A DNA stretch of 64,000 bases from Calothrix brevissima NIES-22 (GTDB lineage Bacteria; Cyanobacteriota; Cyanobacteriia; Cyanobacteriales; Nostocaceae). Below, in pieces: positions 51,646 through 59,592 of the stretch. Position numbers and translations under genes: made by a program. Position 1 is the first letter of the stretch. Each line of letters opens with the position of its first letter. The DNA lies in assembly GCF_002367995.1 (NCBI RefSeq), contig NZ_AP018207.1:5011963-5075962 (forward strand), given 5' to 3'. The notes under the pieces are model-generated. The model was not told the DNA's origin and ran no database searches. It saw nothing but the letters and a program-made list of their open reading frames with translations.

Positions 51646-51951
51646 TTGTTAAAATTACCAAAGAGTTGCCGAATATACTGAATCAACTAGGCTTAACTAC
51701 AACAAGAGCATTCAGGAAATTCTCAAAAATTCCGCAAAAATTCATAAGTCTAACCTGCTTTCCAACCTTAATCTAACAGCTAGAATCCTTGATTGAAACC
51801 GGCGAGACACTTAATCCTTTGATGAGTGGAAAAGCACAGTACCCCAACGCTTTAAGCTTTGAGCTTTAAACTTTAGGCTTGAATAATTCATTCCCCACGC
51901 CCAATGCCCCATGCCCAACTTTCCCATTGTGCCAGACTTACGCCCAAGCAA
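51646..51951. other. Intergenic, no gene
   Basis: TTTAAGCTTTGAGCTTTAAA-type repeats (51850-51880) and a CCCAATGCCCCATGCCC run (51900-51915). Nothing coding. Confidence 0.4.
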
Positions 51952-52090
51952 TAGACCTCTTGCACAAGTCCTAATTTTCGCGTTCTTCTTTGCGCCTTTG
52001 CGCCTACCCTGCGGGAAGCCGCTCCGCGTCTATGCGTGAGCTTTTCAAATGATTAATCAACAACGCCAAAATATTTATGCAAGAAGTCTA
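51952..52090. mobile_element. 139-bp MITE-like element
   Basis: The ends are terminal inverted repeats: TAGACCTCTTGCACAAGT at the left and the complement of TAGACTTCTTGCATAAAT at the right, 15 of 18 matching. The interior is non-coding and includes GCGCCTTTGCGCCTACC. There is no transposase frame. TIRs of this type suit an element mobilised in trans by a full IS elsewhere. Confidence 0.55.
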
Positions 52091-52254
52091 ATGCTTACAA
52101 CCGATAGGGAACCTGCAACAATTACAAAAGTCGATCTCTGTAGGCAATTTTGACCAAGAAAGGCAGAAGGTTAAGAAAAAGATTTTTTCGCATTCTAAGT
52201 GACATAAGCAACTAGAAACAGAAAACAGTAACCGCAATTACTCTGAGGGTGACA
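52091..52254. other. Leader region of the TPR-protein gene
   Basis: Between the MITE-like element and the TPR start. It ends in GAGGGTGACA before the ATG. Confidence 0.35.
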
Positions 52255-53187
52255 ATGACTAAATGGCTTTCGGCTCCTCAATCAATTATGCTAGCGAGAA
52301 TCACCAGCCTAGCTCAAGCAACTTTCAGCGCCGCGATCGCATTTCAGCTAGCGATGAATCCGGCTGTTGCTGGCGATCCCTTCCGCGATAATAACCCTCG
52401 CGCCATTGGTGACAAAACAGAAGCAGCTTTTAGAGCAGTTTTTCAAAAAGGTAACTATCCTGAAGCGGAAAATTACCTCAAACAAGCCCTAGCTAATGAA
52501 CCTAACGAACCCTTAGCCTATGCTATGCGGGCATCTTTAGCTTATACCAATAACGATGTGGCTACATTAGCTACATACAGTACCAAAACCCTGGAAGCTG
52601 GACAAAAATTAATTGCCACCGATCCATTACGCGGTAATTTATACACAGCCGTAGGCACTTTTTTAGAAGGCGCAGTAATTATTACCCGTGAAGGTGCAGG
52701 CGGTGCAGCTCAAGCTTTAGGTAAGCTGCGACAAGTCTATCAATATTTAGATAAAGCCGAAGCCATTTCCGCCAACGATCCAGAATTGAACCTAATTAAA
52801 GGTTATATGGATTTACTGTTAGCGGTAAATCTCCCATTTACTAACCCAGACGAAGCCATTCAACGCCTAGAAAAAAGTGCTTCACCCCAATATTTAGTAG
52901 ATCGGGGTATCGCCATTGCTTACCGTGACTTAAAAAATTACTCCCAAGCCTTAGATTATGCCAATCGTGCGGTAAAAGCCACAGCAGATAACCCAGAGGT
53001 ATATTATCTAAAAGCGCAAATTCTCCACGAACAAGGGAGACAACAAAACAGTCGCCAACTACTCCAAGATGCGATCGCCAATTTTGACATAGCCTTAAGC
53101 AAAAAATCCCAACTCCCCGCCGATTTAGTCAAACAAATCCAATCCGAACGCAGCCGCGCCAACGATACCCTCAAAAGTTTGGGTTAG
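52255..53187 (+). CDS. Tetratricopeptide-repeat protein, exported
   Basis: A protein of about 310 residues. An N-terminal signal-like stretch (SLAQATFSAAIAFQLAMNPA) is followed by helical TPR pairs: EAAFRAVFQKGNYPEAENYL then KQALANEPNEPLAYAMRASL; LDKAEAISANDPELNLIKGY; RDLKNYSQALDYANRAVKAT then PEVYYLKAQILHEQGRQQNS. TPRs form protein-docking surfaces. ATG 52255 is chosen over GTG 52249 because GAGG sits 7 bases before it. The partner is unknown. Confidence 0.8.
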   Translation: MTKWLSAPQSIMLARITSLAQATFSAAIAFQLAMNPAVAGDPFRDNNPRAIGDKTEAAFRAVFQKGNYPEAENYLKQALANEPNEPLAYAMRASLAYTNNDVATLATYSTKTLEAGQKLIATDPLRGNLYTAVGTFLEGAVIITREGAGGAAQALGKLRQVYQYLDKAEAISANDPELNLIKGYMDLLLAVNLPFTNPDEAIQRLEKSASPQYLVDRGIAIAYRDLKNYSQALDYANRAVKATADNPEVYYLKAQILHEQGRQQNSRQLLQDAIANFDIALSKKSQLPADLVKQIQSERSRANDTLKSLG

Positions 53188-53433
53188 TCATACCATTTTG
53201 GATTTTAGATTTTAGATTTTGGATTGTGAAACATCTATTAGATAAGCGTTTCAGATTTCCATCTGTCGCAATCATTTTTCAAATTGGTATCAGTTGTCAA
53301 TAGTCATTTGTCCTCCTTGTCCCCCTTGTCTTCCTTGTCCCCCTTCCCTAGCCCCTAGCCCCTAGCCCCTAATCCCTACCCCCTCCCCTCAGCTGCTATG
53401 CTTATTCTCAGATGATGGAGATATATACCAAAA

Positions 53434-53886
53434 ATGCACATTCAGTTTCGCGAATTTAATCCTTTTGATGTTTGGATTTGGCTCAGGTTCACCACTATTC
53501 CCTCAGCACGAGAAAGACAATATGTAGAAGAAGTTTTCAATTCCTGGTTTTACCTGGGTAAATTAGGCGCATTTAACGCCGAAAATCTCCAGGTACAGGA
53601 AACCGGGTTAGAAATCAGCTACATGAATTATGACGCCCAAGGTTATGACAAAAGCTTACTAGCCCTAATGCATAACATGGGTGAATTTGAGTATGAAGGT
53701 GAATGGGGGCGTTGCTGGTTTGATTTGGGAACTAGTGATGCGATCGCAATAGATATCTTAATTAACGCCCTCACCCAACTTAGTGAAGAATATGTGACTA
53801 TTGAAGCATTGTATATTGGCGGTGAAAACGAAGATTGGCCCGTCGAAGATAGTGATAGCCGGGCTTACTCTATCTACGATAATTAG
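53434..53886 (+). CDS. DUF3531-family protein
   Basis: A 150-residue protein starting MHIQFREFNPFDVWIWLRFT, matching DUF3531, found in cyanobacteria and plant plastids. Other conserved parts are ERQYVEEVFNSWFYLGKLGA, then DYDAQGYDKSLLA-like YMNYDAQGYDKSLLALMHNM and GEWGRCWFDLGTSDAIAIDI. Function unknown. A NUDIX gene starts 17 bases after its stop, so they may be co-transcribed. Confidence 0.85.
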   Translation: MHIQFREFNPFDVWIWLRFTTIPSARERQYVEEVFNSWFYLGKLGAFNAENLQVQETGLEISYMNYDAQGYDKSLLALMHNMGEFEYEGEWGRCWFDLGTSDAIAIDILINALTQLSEEYVTIEALYIGGENEDWPVEDSDSRAYSIYDN

Positions 53887-53903
53887 TTAATTAAGAGACT
53901 AAA

Positions 53904-54335
53904 ATGGGCAAATCAGGGGAAATCAGGGTATTAGCCTTAGGACTAATCCGAGATGGCGAGCGTATCTTTGTCTCCGAAGGCTACGACCCTGTAAAGCAAT
54001 CTACATTTTATCGCGCGTTGGGAGGCGGTGTGGACTTTGGCGAGTCTAGCATTTTAGCCTTACAACGAGAATTCCAAGAAGAAATTCAAGCAGAATTAAC
54101 TAATATTCACTATTTAGGTTGTTTAGAAAATATCTTTATCTTCAACGGTAGACAAGGACATGAAATCATTCAACTTTATCAATGCGATTTTGTCGATCCT
54201 AAATTTTATCAGTTAGATAGTTTAATCTTCTCTGAATCAGAAAACCATCAACATCGCGCAATCTGGATTAACATTGAGTGCTTTACATCCGGCGAATTAA
54301 GACTAGTTCCCGCAGAATTTTTCAATTATTTATAG
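53904..54335 (+). CDS. NUDIX hydrolase
   Basis: A 143-residue pyrophosphohydrolase. The Nudix box, GGGVDFGESSILALQREFQE, is followed by EIQAEL, with the REFQEEI metal-binding glutamates at about residues 52-58. The remainder is the usual beta-alpha-beta sandwich. The substrate is a nucleoside diphosphate linked to some other group; the sequence does not say which. It is 17 bases downstream of the DUF3531 gene. Confidence 0.88.
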   Translation: MGKSGEIRVLALGLIRDGERIFVSEGYDPVKQSTFYRALGGGVDFGESSILALQREFQEEIQAELTNIHYLGCLENIFIFNGRQGHEIIQLYQCDFVDPKFYQLDSLIFSESENHQHRAIWINIECFTSGELRLVPAEFFNYL

Positions 54336-55048
54336 ATTAGTCTGCAGTCACACCTCAACTAGCTGCACGATCCCCGACTTCTTCAAGAAGTTGGGGATAT
54401 GTTTCATTGCATCTTTTAATTTCTGTCTCCGTATATACTGAGAAATTACCACACCAAAAGCTACAAACTAATGGTTACAAAAATGTACTTTTTGAACCGA
54501 ATGTGTTTACCTAATTCCAAGTATTATATGAGCTTATATGAGCGCGAACTCAGCAAAAGTTAATTTCTTAGTACAGTAGATAAATTTTATATTAATTTTT
54601 GTAATAAAAATAACAAATAACCAGATATTTGCCCCCTAAGAACTGATGAATTATCTAGCCTAATCCCCAGGAAATCTGGCTAGAGTAAGAGGAAAACATC
54701 GCTTGTATAGATATAAGTCCATCTCAGGATACTATGCATTTTCTTAACTAGAGATTTAGACTTAATATATAAGTTTGGTATGGGGAATATAAGTAATCAA
54801 TAACTTTAAACTATACCAGCTTTATAATTTCTTTGTTATTTTGTATTTAACTGGACAGTTCTCCAGTGAATGGTGCGTTTAAATAATGATTAGTTGCACT
54901 ATTTGCTAGCAGCTATCTCGCCAAGTAGCTGGTTGTACTTGCAGTATTTCTATTGCCAAGGACAATATCAAATTACCTAGTTAGAACTTCTAGCTATAAA
55001 TTCTCTTGATCATTGGTTCATCTACAACAAAAAAAGTGACTCAGAAAT
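54336..55048. other. 713-bp gap with one palindrome
   Basis: Apart from the GATCCCCGACTTCTT-type hairpin at 54369-54398, I see only AT-rich sequence. The latter part should hold the promoter of the nitrogenase-associated gene. Confidence 0.45.
54369..54398. repeat. GATCCCCGACTTCTT palindrome, variant
   Basis: GATCCCCGACTTCTTCAAGA then AGTTGGGGAT, one mismatch from the copies at 50090 and in the 301-bp array. It sits 34 bases after the NUDIX stop and could end that transcript. Confidence 0.7.
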
Positions 55049-55381
55049 ATGATTAAAACAACTAATCAACCTATTATTTTCTCCGCATTTGTTAGCCCCG
55101 TTAGCAACACAGAACAACCAAAATTTGATTTATTGCAACCACTACGTCAATGGTTGGATAATCTAGAAATTCAAAACCCAAAATTAGCCAAATTTATTGC
55201 TAAACTAATCCCGGCTCAATGTCCCTTTGAGCGCGATGTTGTAGTATTTGGGCGCAAAATTGCTCACATTCCCCCCATGTGCAAGCTCAATCCCCTATAC
55301 GATCAATTTGTTGGCTTGCGTTTTCGCGCTCTATGCTATTTAGTAGATAAATGTGGAGAAGATATCCAATCTTATTGCTAA
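55049..55381 (+). CDS. Nitrogenase-associated domain protein (Mo-nitro_C)
   Basis: A 110-residue protein of the 'Mo-dependent nitrogenase C-terminus' family. Its conserved core is LLQPLRQWLDNLEIQNPKLA, KFIAKLIPAQCPFERDV, GRKIAHIPPMCKLNPLYDQF and VGLRFRALCYLVDKCGED. The name derives from presence beside nitrogenase genes, but the domain occurs as single proteins in many cyanobacteria and its role is not established. Three cysteines are conserved-looking (CPFER, MCKLNP, DKCGED). No nif gene is in the window. It is followed 17 bases on by a small cupin gene. Confidence 0.8.
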   Translation: MIKTTNQPIIFSAFVSPVSNTEQPKFDLLQPLRQWLDNLEIQNPKLAKFIAKLIPAQCPFERDVVVFGRKIAHIPPMCKLNPLYDQFVGLRFRALCYLVDKCGEDIQSYC

Positions 55382-55398
55382 ACTAGATAGATAGCCGC

Positions 55399-55671
55399 AT
55401 GGAAATTAAAATTGAGCATCAACCAAGTCAAGAACGCCTTCAACAGTTAGGAGTAGCAAACTGGGGTATATGGGAAAAAGAAGTGTCCAAATTCCCCTGG
55501 ACTTATGATACTCAAGAAACTTGCTACTTCTTGACAGGTGATGTTATTGTAACGCCCGATGGTGGACAGCCAGTGCAAATGGGTAAAGGAGATTTAGTCA
55601 CCTTTCCGGCTGGAATGTCCTGTACGTGGGAAATTATCAGCGATGTCAAAAAACATTATTACTTTGACTAA
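55399..55671 (+). CDS. Small cupin-domain protein (cupin_3/DUF861 type)
   Basis: A 90-residue single cupin. The conserved parts are GVANWGIWEKEVSKFPWTYD, the motif TQETCYFLTGDVIVTPDGGQ, and KGDLVTFPAGMSCTWEI near the end. Fits the small cupin_3/DUF861 group related to plant and bacterial pathway proteins. It is probably co-transcribed with the preceding nitrogenase-associated gene. Activity unknown. Confidence 0.82.
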   Translation: MEIKIEHQPSQERLQQLGVANWGIWEKEVSKFPWTYDTQETCYFLTGDVIVTPDGGQPVQMGKGDLVTFPAGMSCTWEIISDVKKHYYFD

Positions 55672-55869
55672 ACACAAAATCATACTACTAGCCTTCATCT
55701 CCTCACAAATTCAGAACGCACCTCTTCTCATCTTCAATACACCACTTAATTAATTTATAGCGACGCCAGAGAAACACTCAGCGTAACTTTGCGCAAACCT
55801 CCGCGTAACTCTGCGTTTAAAAATTCCCCAATTACACCAAGCAGTATTTAAAATTAATCAATTCTCATT

Positions 55870-56424
55870 TCAATTGTCTGGAGATTCGCAACGACTGTTA
55901 TAAGATAACGTCGCGGAATCTGTAAATTGCTTGTATCCATATCTCATAAAATTCGTTGCAACTCCATCACCTAAACAATATTCATAAAAATAAACTGTTT
56001 CATTACCACTAAACTTGCTTGAAAGTTCCTGCCAAATTGGTGGCTGATAGCCAAATATATAGTTATAAAACTTCGACGCTTGCGCTTTATCGTAGTTGTA
56101 ATCTCCAGGATATTGAAAAAAATCACCGTTAAAATTTAAGTTGATATATTTTGCTCGATTATTCACAAAAGTAATCGAAAAATTACTTTTAGGGAATTGC
56201 GGAAATAACCTGCGGAAGCTTTGAGGAGCATAGGTATAAGTAACTTGCTCCCCATCAATTTTTTTGCTATTGTAACGCCCAAAATAACCCGCAATTGTTT
56301 GCGGCGTTTGGTTGAAAATATAACGTCCAGCCACAGCCGGAAGAGTCAGCAAACTATTAATAACCAAAGATCCCAGCGTTAACCCGGTAAAACTGGCGGA
56401 CAAATGACAAAATTTCATAGCCAT
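55870..56424 (-). CDS. Exported protein of unknown function
   Basis: A protein of about 184 residues with a Sec signal peptide (SASFTGLTLGSLVINSLLTL, cut near AVA). The mature part is Tyr/Asn/Phe-rich (RYIFNQTPQTIAGYFGRYNS, SITFVNNRAKYINLNFNGDF) and has two cysteines late (EYCLGD, SRCESPDN) that could pair. The start ATG 56424 has GGAGGT seven bases upstream; the open frame extends three codons further to a GTG. Family not recognised. It is divergent from the creatininase-like gene. Confidence 0.65.
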   Translation of the reverse strand: MAMKFCHLSASFTGLTLGSLVINSLLTLPAVAGRYIFNQTPQTIAGYFGRYNSKKIDGEQVTYTYAPQSFRRLFPQFPKSNFSITFVNNRAKYINLNFNGDFFQYPGDYNYDKAQASKFYNYIFGYQPPIWQELSSKFSGNETVYFYEYCLGDGVATNFMRYGYKQFTDSATLSYNSRCESPDN

Positions 56425-56545
56425 AACCTCCACCTCCCACTCAGGGAGTTCATAATCGTGTTAGTGGAAGGCTAATTATTCATGATGCTACTTAGTAGAA
56501 AAATGTTTCTTTCCACAGCAATTTTGATGAGGACGTTAATTAAAA

Positions 56546-57292
56546 ATGCTACTACATTTAAGTACCTGGCCTGAAGTTGAAACTTACTTACAACAGTCTA
56601 AAGGTATTATTCTGCCGATTGGTTCCACAGAACAACATGGCCCCACTGGATTAATTGGTACAGATGCTATTTGTGCAGAAGCGATCGCCCGTGGTGTGGG
56701 TGAAGCCACTCAAGCAATGGTAGGGCCTACAATCAATGTAGGCATGGCACTACATCACACCGCTTTCCCTGGTACTATAAGTCTGCGTCCCAGTACTTTA
56801 ATTCAAGTAGTACGAGACTATGTCACTTGTTTGAGTAAAGCAGGTTTTAGCAAATTCTACTTTATCAACGGACATGGCGGTAACATCGCCACCCTCAAAG
56901 CCGCTTTCTCTGAAACCTATGCCCATTTAGAAGACTTGCAAATTCACAATGCACATCAGGTACAATGTCAAGTTGCTAACTGGTTTATGTGCAGTTCAGT
57001 ATATAAACTCGCTAAGGAATTGTACGGCGATCAAGAAGGCTCCCATGCTACCCCTAGCGAAGTAGCCGTTACCCAATTCGTATATCCCGAAGCCATCAAG
57101 CAAGCACCCCTCTCCCCAGAAGTCGCCAAAGGACACAGAATTTACAGCGCAGCCGATTTTCGCTTGCATTACCCAGATGGACGTATGGGTTCCAATCCCG
57201 CCTTAGCTACCCCAGAACATGGTAAGCAGTTTTACGACGCAGCAGTTAAAGAACTCAGTAACAGCTACTTAGAATTTGTGAACGCAGAATAA
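56546..57292 (+). CDS. Creatininase-family amidohydrolase
   Basis: A 248-residue metal-dependent hydrolase. Conserved features are IILPIGSTEQHGPTGLIGTD near residues 20-39, with Glu-x-His ligands, then MALHHTAFPGTISLRPSTLI and FYFINGHGGNIATLKAAFSE (GHGGN). Relatives act on creatinine, cyclic or formamide substrates, and MftE on a mycofactocin peptide; the substrate cannot be told here. It is convergent with the malic enzyme gene across a perfect hairpin. Confidence 0.87.
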   Translation: MLLHLSTWPEVETYLQQSKGIILPIGSTEQHGPTGLIGTDAICAEAIARGVGEATQAMVGPTINVGMALHHTAFPGTISLRPSTLIQVVRDYVTCLSKAGFSKFYFINGHGGNIATLKAAFSETYAHLEDLQIHNAHQVQCQVANWFMCSSVYKLAKELYGDQEGSHATPSEVAVTQFVYPEAIKQAPLSPEVAKGHRIYSAADFRLHYPDGRMGSNPALATPEHGKQFYDAAVKELSNSYLEFVNAE

Positions 57293-57298
57293 ACATTT

Positions 57299-57324
57299 GG
57301 GGATGGGCTAATCATCCCATCCCC
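57299..57324. terminator. Bidirectional terminator between convergent genes
   Basis: GGGGATGGG (57299-57307), CTAATCAT, CCCATCCCC (57316-57324), a perfect 9-bp stem lying in the 39-base gap between the creatininase-family and malic enzyme stops. Confidence 0.75.
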
Positions 57325-57331
57325 TGATTAA

Positions 57332-58723
57332 TCAACTCTGCGCAATCCCTTCTAGACGGGCTGCTTGTTGTACCGCCGCAGAGACAGCAGTGACAACGCG
57401 ATCGTCAAAGACTGAAGGAATAATATGTTCCCGATCCAAATCTGAAGGCTTAACTAAAGACGCGATCGCACTCGCTGCTTCCAGATACATTGTGGCGGTA
57501 ATTGTCGGCGCTTGACAATCTAAAGCACCACGAAATACTCCGGGAAAAGCCAGTACGTTATTAATTTGATTCGGGTAATCGCTGCGCCCAGTCGCCATCA
57601 CAGCCACATTTTTAGTCACTAACTCCGGCTGAATTTCCGGGATCGGATTTGCCATTGCAAACACGATCGCATCTTTTGCCATTGCTTGCAGCATCTCTGG
57701 AGTCAAAACTCCGGGTACACTCACACCAATAAACACATCTGCGCCTTGCAATGCACCAGCTAGGGTACCTTGAGCCTTAACTGCAAATTCCTGCTTTTCC
57801 TCTGTTAAGTCAGTCCGACTCAGGGAGAGAATACCTTTGGAATCGCACATCCAAATTTTTTCAGCCCCAGCTTTACGCAGTAATCGCGCGATCGCTACTC
57901 CCGCCGCCCCAGCACCGTTAATTACAATCCGCACTTCTGCAAGTGACTTGTTAACCAGTTTCAACGCATTAAATAACGCTGCGAGGGTAACAATTGCTGT
58001 ACCATGCTGGTCATCATGAAACACGGGGATATTTAACTCACGCCGCAGTCTCGCTTCAATCTCAAAGCAGCGCGGGGCGGCGATATCTTCCAAATTTACG
58101 CCACCAAACACCGGCGCAATATTTTTCACTGTACGGACAATCTCATCTGTATCTTGAGTTGCCAAGCAGATGGGGAAAGCATCGATACCTGCAAATTCTT
58201 TAAACAGCATCGCTTTACCTTCCATTACTGGTAAAGCCGCATCTGGCCCCAGATTTCCCAAACCTAAAACGGCGCTACCATCAGTAACAATGGCTACCGT
58301 ATTCTTTTTGATGGTTAAGTTATACACCTCTTCGGGATTTTGGGCGATCGCTGTACAAATCCGCCCTACCCCTGGAGTGTAAGCCATAGCTAAATCGGAA
58401 ACACTTCTGAGGGGAATGCGGCTAGCAATGCTGATTTTACCGCCACGATGTAAATTAAAAGTGCGATCGTACACATTCACGATTTGAATGTGAGGTAATG
58501 CTTTTACCGCTTGCACTATAGTTTCCGCGTGTTCCGTGCTAGCTGCATCCACAGTAATATCGCGGGTAGACTCTTTGCGGCTTTGCTCGATTAAATCAAT
58601 TTGTCCTAATAGTCCCCCATTAGCAGCGATCGCCTGGGTAACAGAAGCCAGCATCCCCACACGATTGGGAATCTGTAAGCGGAGCGTCAAACTAAAACTA
58701 GAATTAGGAGTGAGGTTGGTCAT
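57332..58723 (-). CDS. NAD(P)-dependent malic enzyme with N-terminal ACT domain
   Basis: A 463-residue enzyme that oxidatively decarboxylates malate to pyruvate. An ACT-type regulatory domain is at about residues 8-90 ([20 protein letters not shown]). The malic N-domain follows ([60 protein letters not shown] with the metal-ligand Glu-Asp). An NAD-binding domain is at about 235-440 ([36 protein letters not shown]). The ACT domain suggests control by a small ligand. It is monocistronic, on the minus strand. Confidence 0.93.
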   Translation of the reverse strand: MTNLTPNSSFSLTLRLQIPNRVGMLASVTQAIAANGGLLGQIDLIEQSRKESTRDITVDAASTEHAETIVQAVKALPHIQIVNVYDRTFNLHRGGKISIASRIPLRSVSDLAMAYTPGVGRICTAIAQNPEEVYNLTIKKNTVAIVTDGSAVLGLGNLGPDAALPVMEGKAMLFKEFAGIDAFPICLATQDTDEIVRTVKNIAPVFGGVNLEDIAAPRCFEIEARLRRELNIPVFHDDQHGTAIVTLAALFNALKLVNKSLAEVRIVINGAGAAGVAIARLLRKAGAEKIWMCDSKGILSLSRTDLTEEKQEFAVKAQGTLAGALQGADVFIGVSVPGVLTPEMLQAMAKDAIVFAMANPIPEIQPELVTKNVAVMATGRSDYPNQINNVLAFPGVFRGALDCQAPTITATMYLEAASAIASLVKPSDLDREHIIPSVFDDRVVTAVSAAVQQAARLEGIAQS

Positions 58724-58949
58724 TGTGATTTGAGAATTTAAATTTCACATCTTATATTGAATTGCTGATTAAAATTCCTTTGAAATAGCAAATGTCATAT
58801 TTTACTAATCTAAGCTAGTGACAATTTCCGAAATGTACTCAGCAACACCAGATGCGATCGCTGTCCCAGATTATTCATCACTCAGCATCATCCGAGTAAT
58901 TCCTGTGCCTACAGCGTTCCTTGCTCTGACTGGATCTGTGATTCCACGA
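58724..58949. other. Malic enzyme promoter side, no gene
   Basis: A gap with one HIP1-type site and no recognisable coding fragment; an open plus-strand stretch near 58825-58950 matches nothing I know. Confidence 0.35.
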
Positions 58950-58976
58950 AAAAAGCGCCCTCTAATCAGAGAGCGC
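58949..58976 (-). terminator. Intrinsic terminator following the psbA fragment
   Basis: On the minus strand GCGCTCTCT, GATT, AGAGGGCGC form an 8-of-9 stem followed by TTTTTT. Its orientation and place, 37 bases beyond the fragment's stop, suggest it is the original psbA terminator. Confidence 0.75.
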
Positions 58977-59012
58977 CGTTAAATTATATTAACCGAATAT
59001 TAACCCTGAATC

Positions 59013-59153
59013 TCAGCATCTACCTTGACCAATTGGGTAAATTAAGAATACAGAAGTCGCAGCCGCTACAGGTGCCGAGTAAGCCACGCAAATCCACGGA
59101 CGCATACCTAGACGATAGCTTAACTCCCATTGCCGACCCAACCAACAGAAAAT
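59013..59153 (-). pseudogene. psbA (photosystem II D1) internal fragment
   Basis: Translates to [20 protein letters not shown] then [20 protein letters not shown] and PIGQG, clearly D1 around the second-to-third membrane helices (normal residues near 120-165). After GQG the frame gives RC and a stop. About 45 of some 360 codons remain, with the 5' part missing and a deletion running to just before the native terminator. Its protein sequence is nearly intact, so the loss is recent or gene conversion keeps it similar. It is not functional. Confidence 0.88.
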
Positions 59154-59592
59154 GCCATTTTTTTGTAATTATCAACAATATTTTCATAAAGTTTCATTGC
59201 AACTATTTTTTTGGATTCTTCAATATCAAAATTTTAAATATTCTAGTAAAAACTTTAAGTGATTTTTGAAAAACACTTTCTTCTTAATCGTAAAATCACT
59301 GAAAAATCATCAAAAAATCTCAGATACATAGTATCTAAGCTAGTTTGCGTCGCATCTAGTGGGATTACTCAAGCTATTAATTCCAGTTAGTAATACTATG
59401 ATTCATACATTGATTTTCTCTTGATTTTGATTGATGTATTTAAATTATTACTGATAAATAAAGTTAAAAATAATACCAAGTAGCCTAATAAAAAAGTTCT
59501 CTGTACTGAAAACAATTAAGGGATGCACTGCCACAGATTTGAAAAGGTTACTGCTGATTACTCTGAGTATTTCCAGTTCAACATTTGGTTAT
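59154..59592. other. AT-rich leader of the NRPS gene
   Basis: 439 bases without a gene, very AT-rich (runs of A and T near 59155-59300 and 59440-59510). No clear Shine-Dalgarno precedes the first ATG of the NRPS. Confidence 0.45.

Noticed and set aside
59033-59269. 78-codon plus-strand frame
   Set aside because: It is the antisense of the psbA fragment plus AT-rich sequence.
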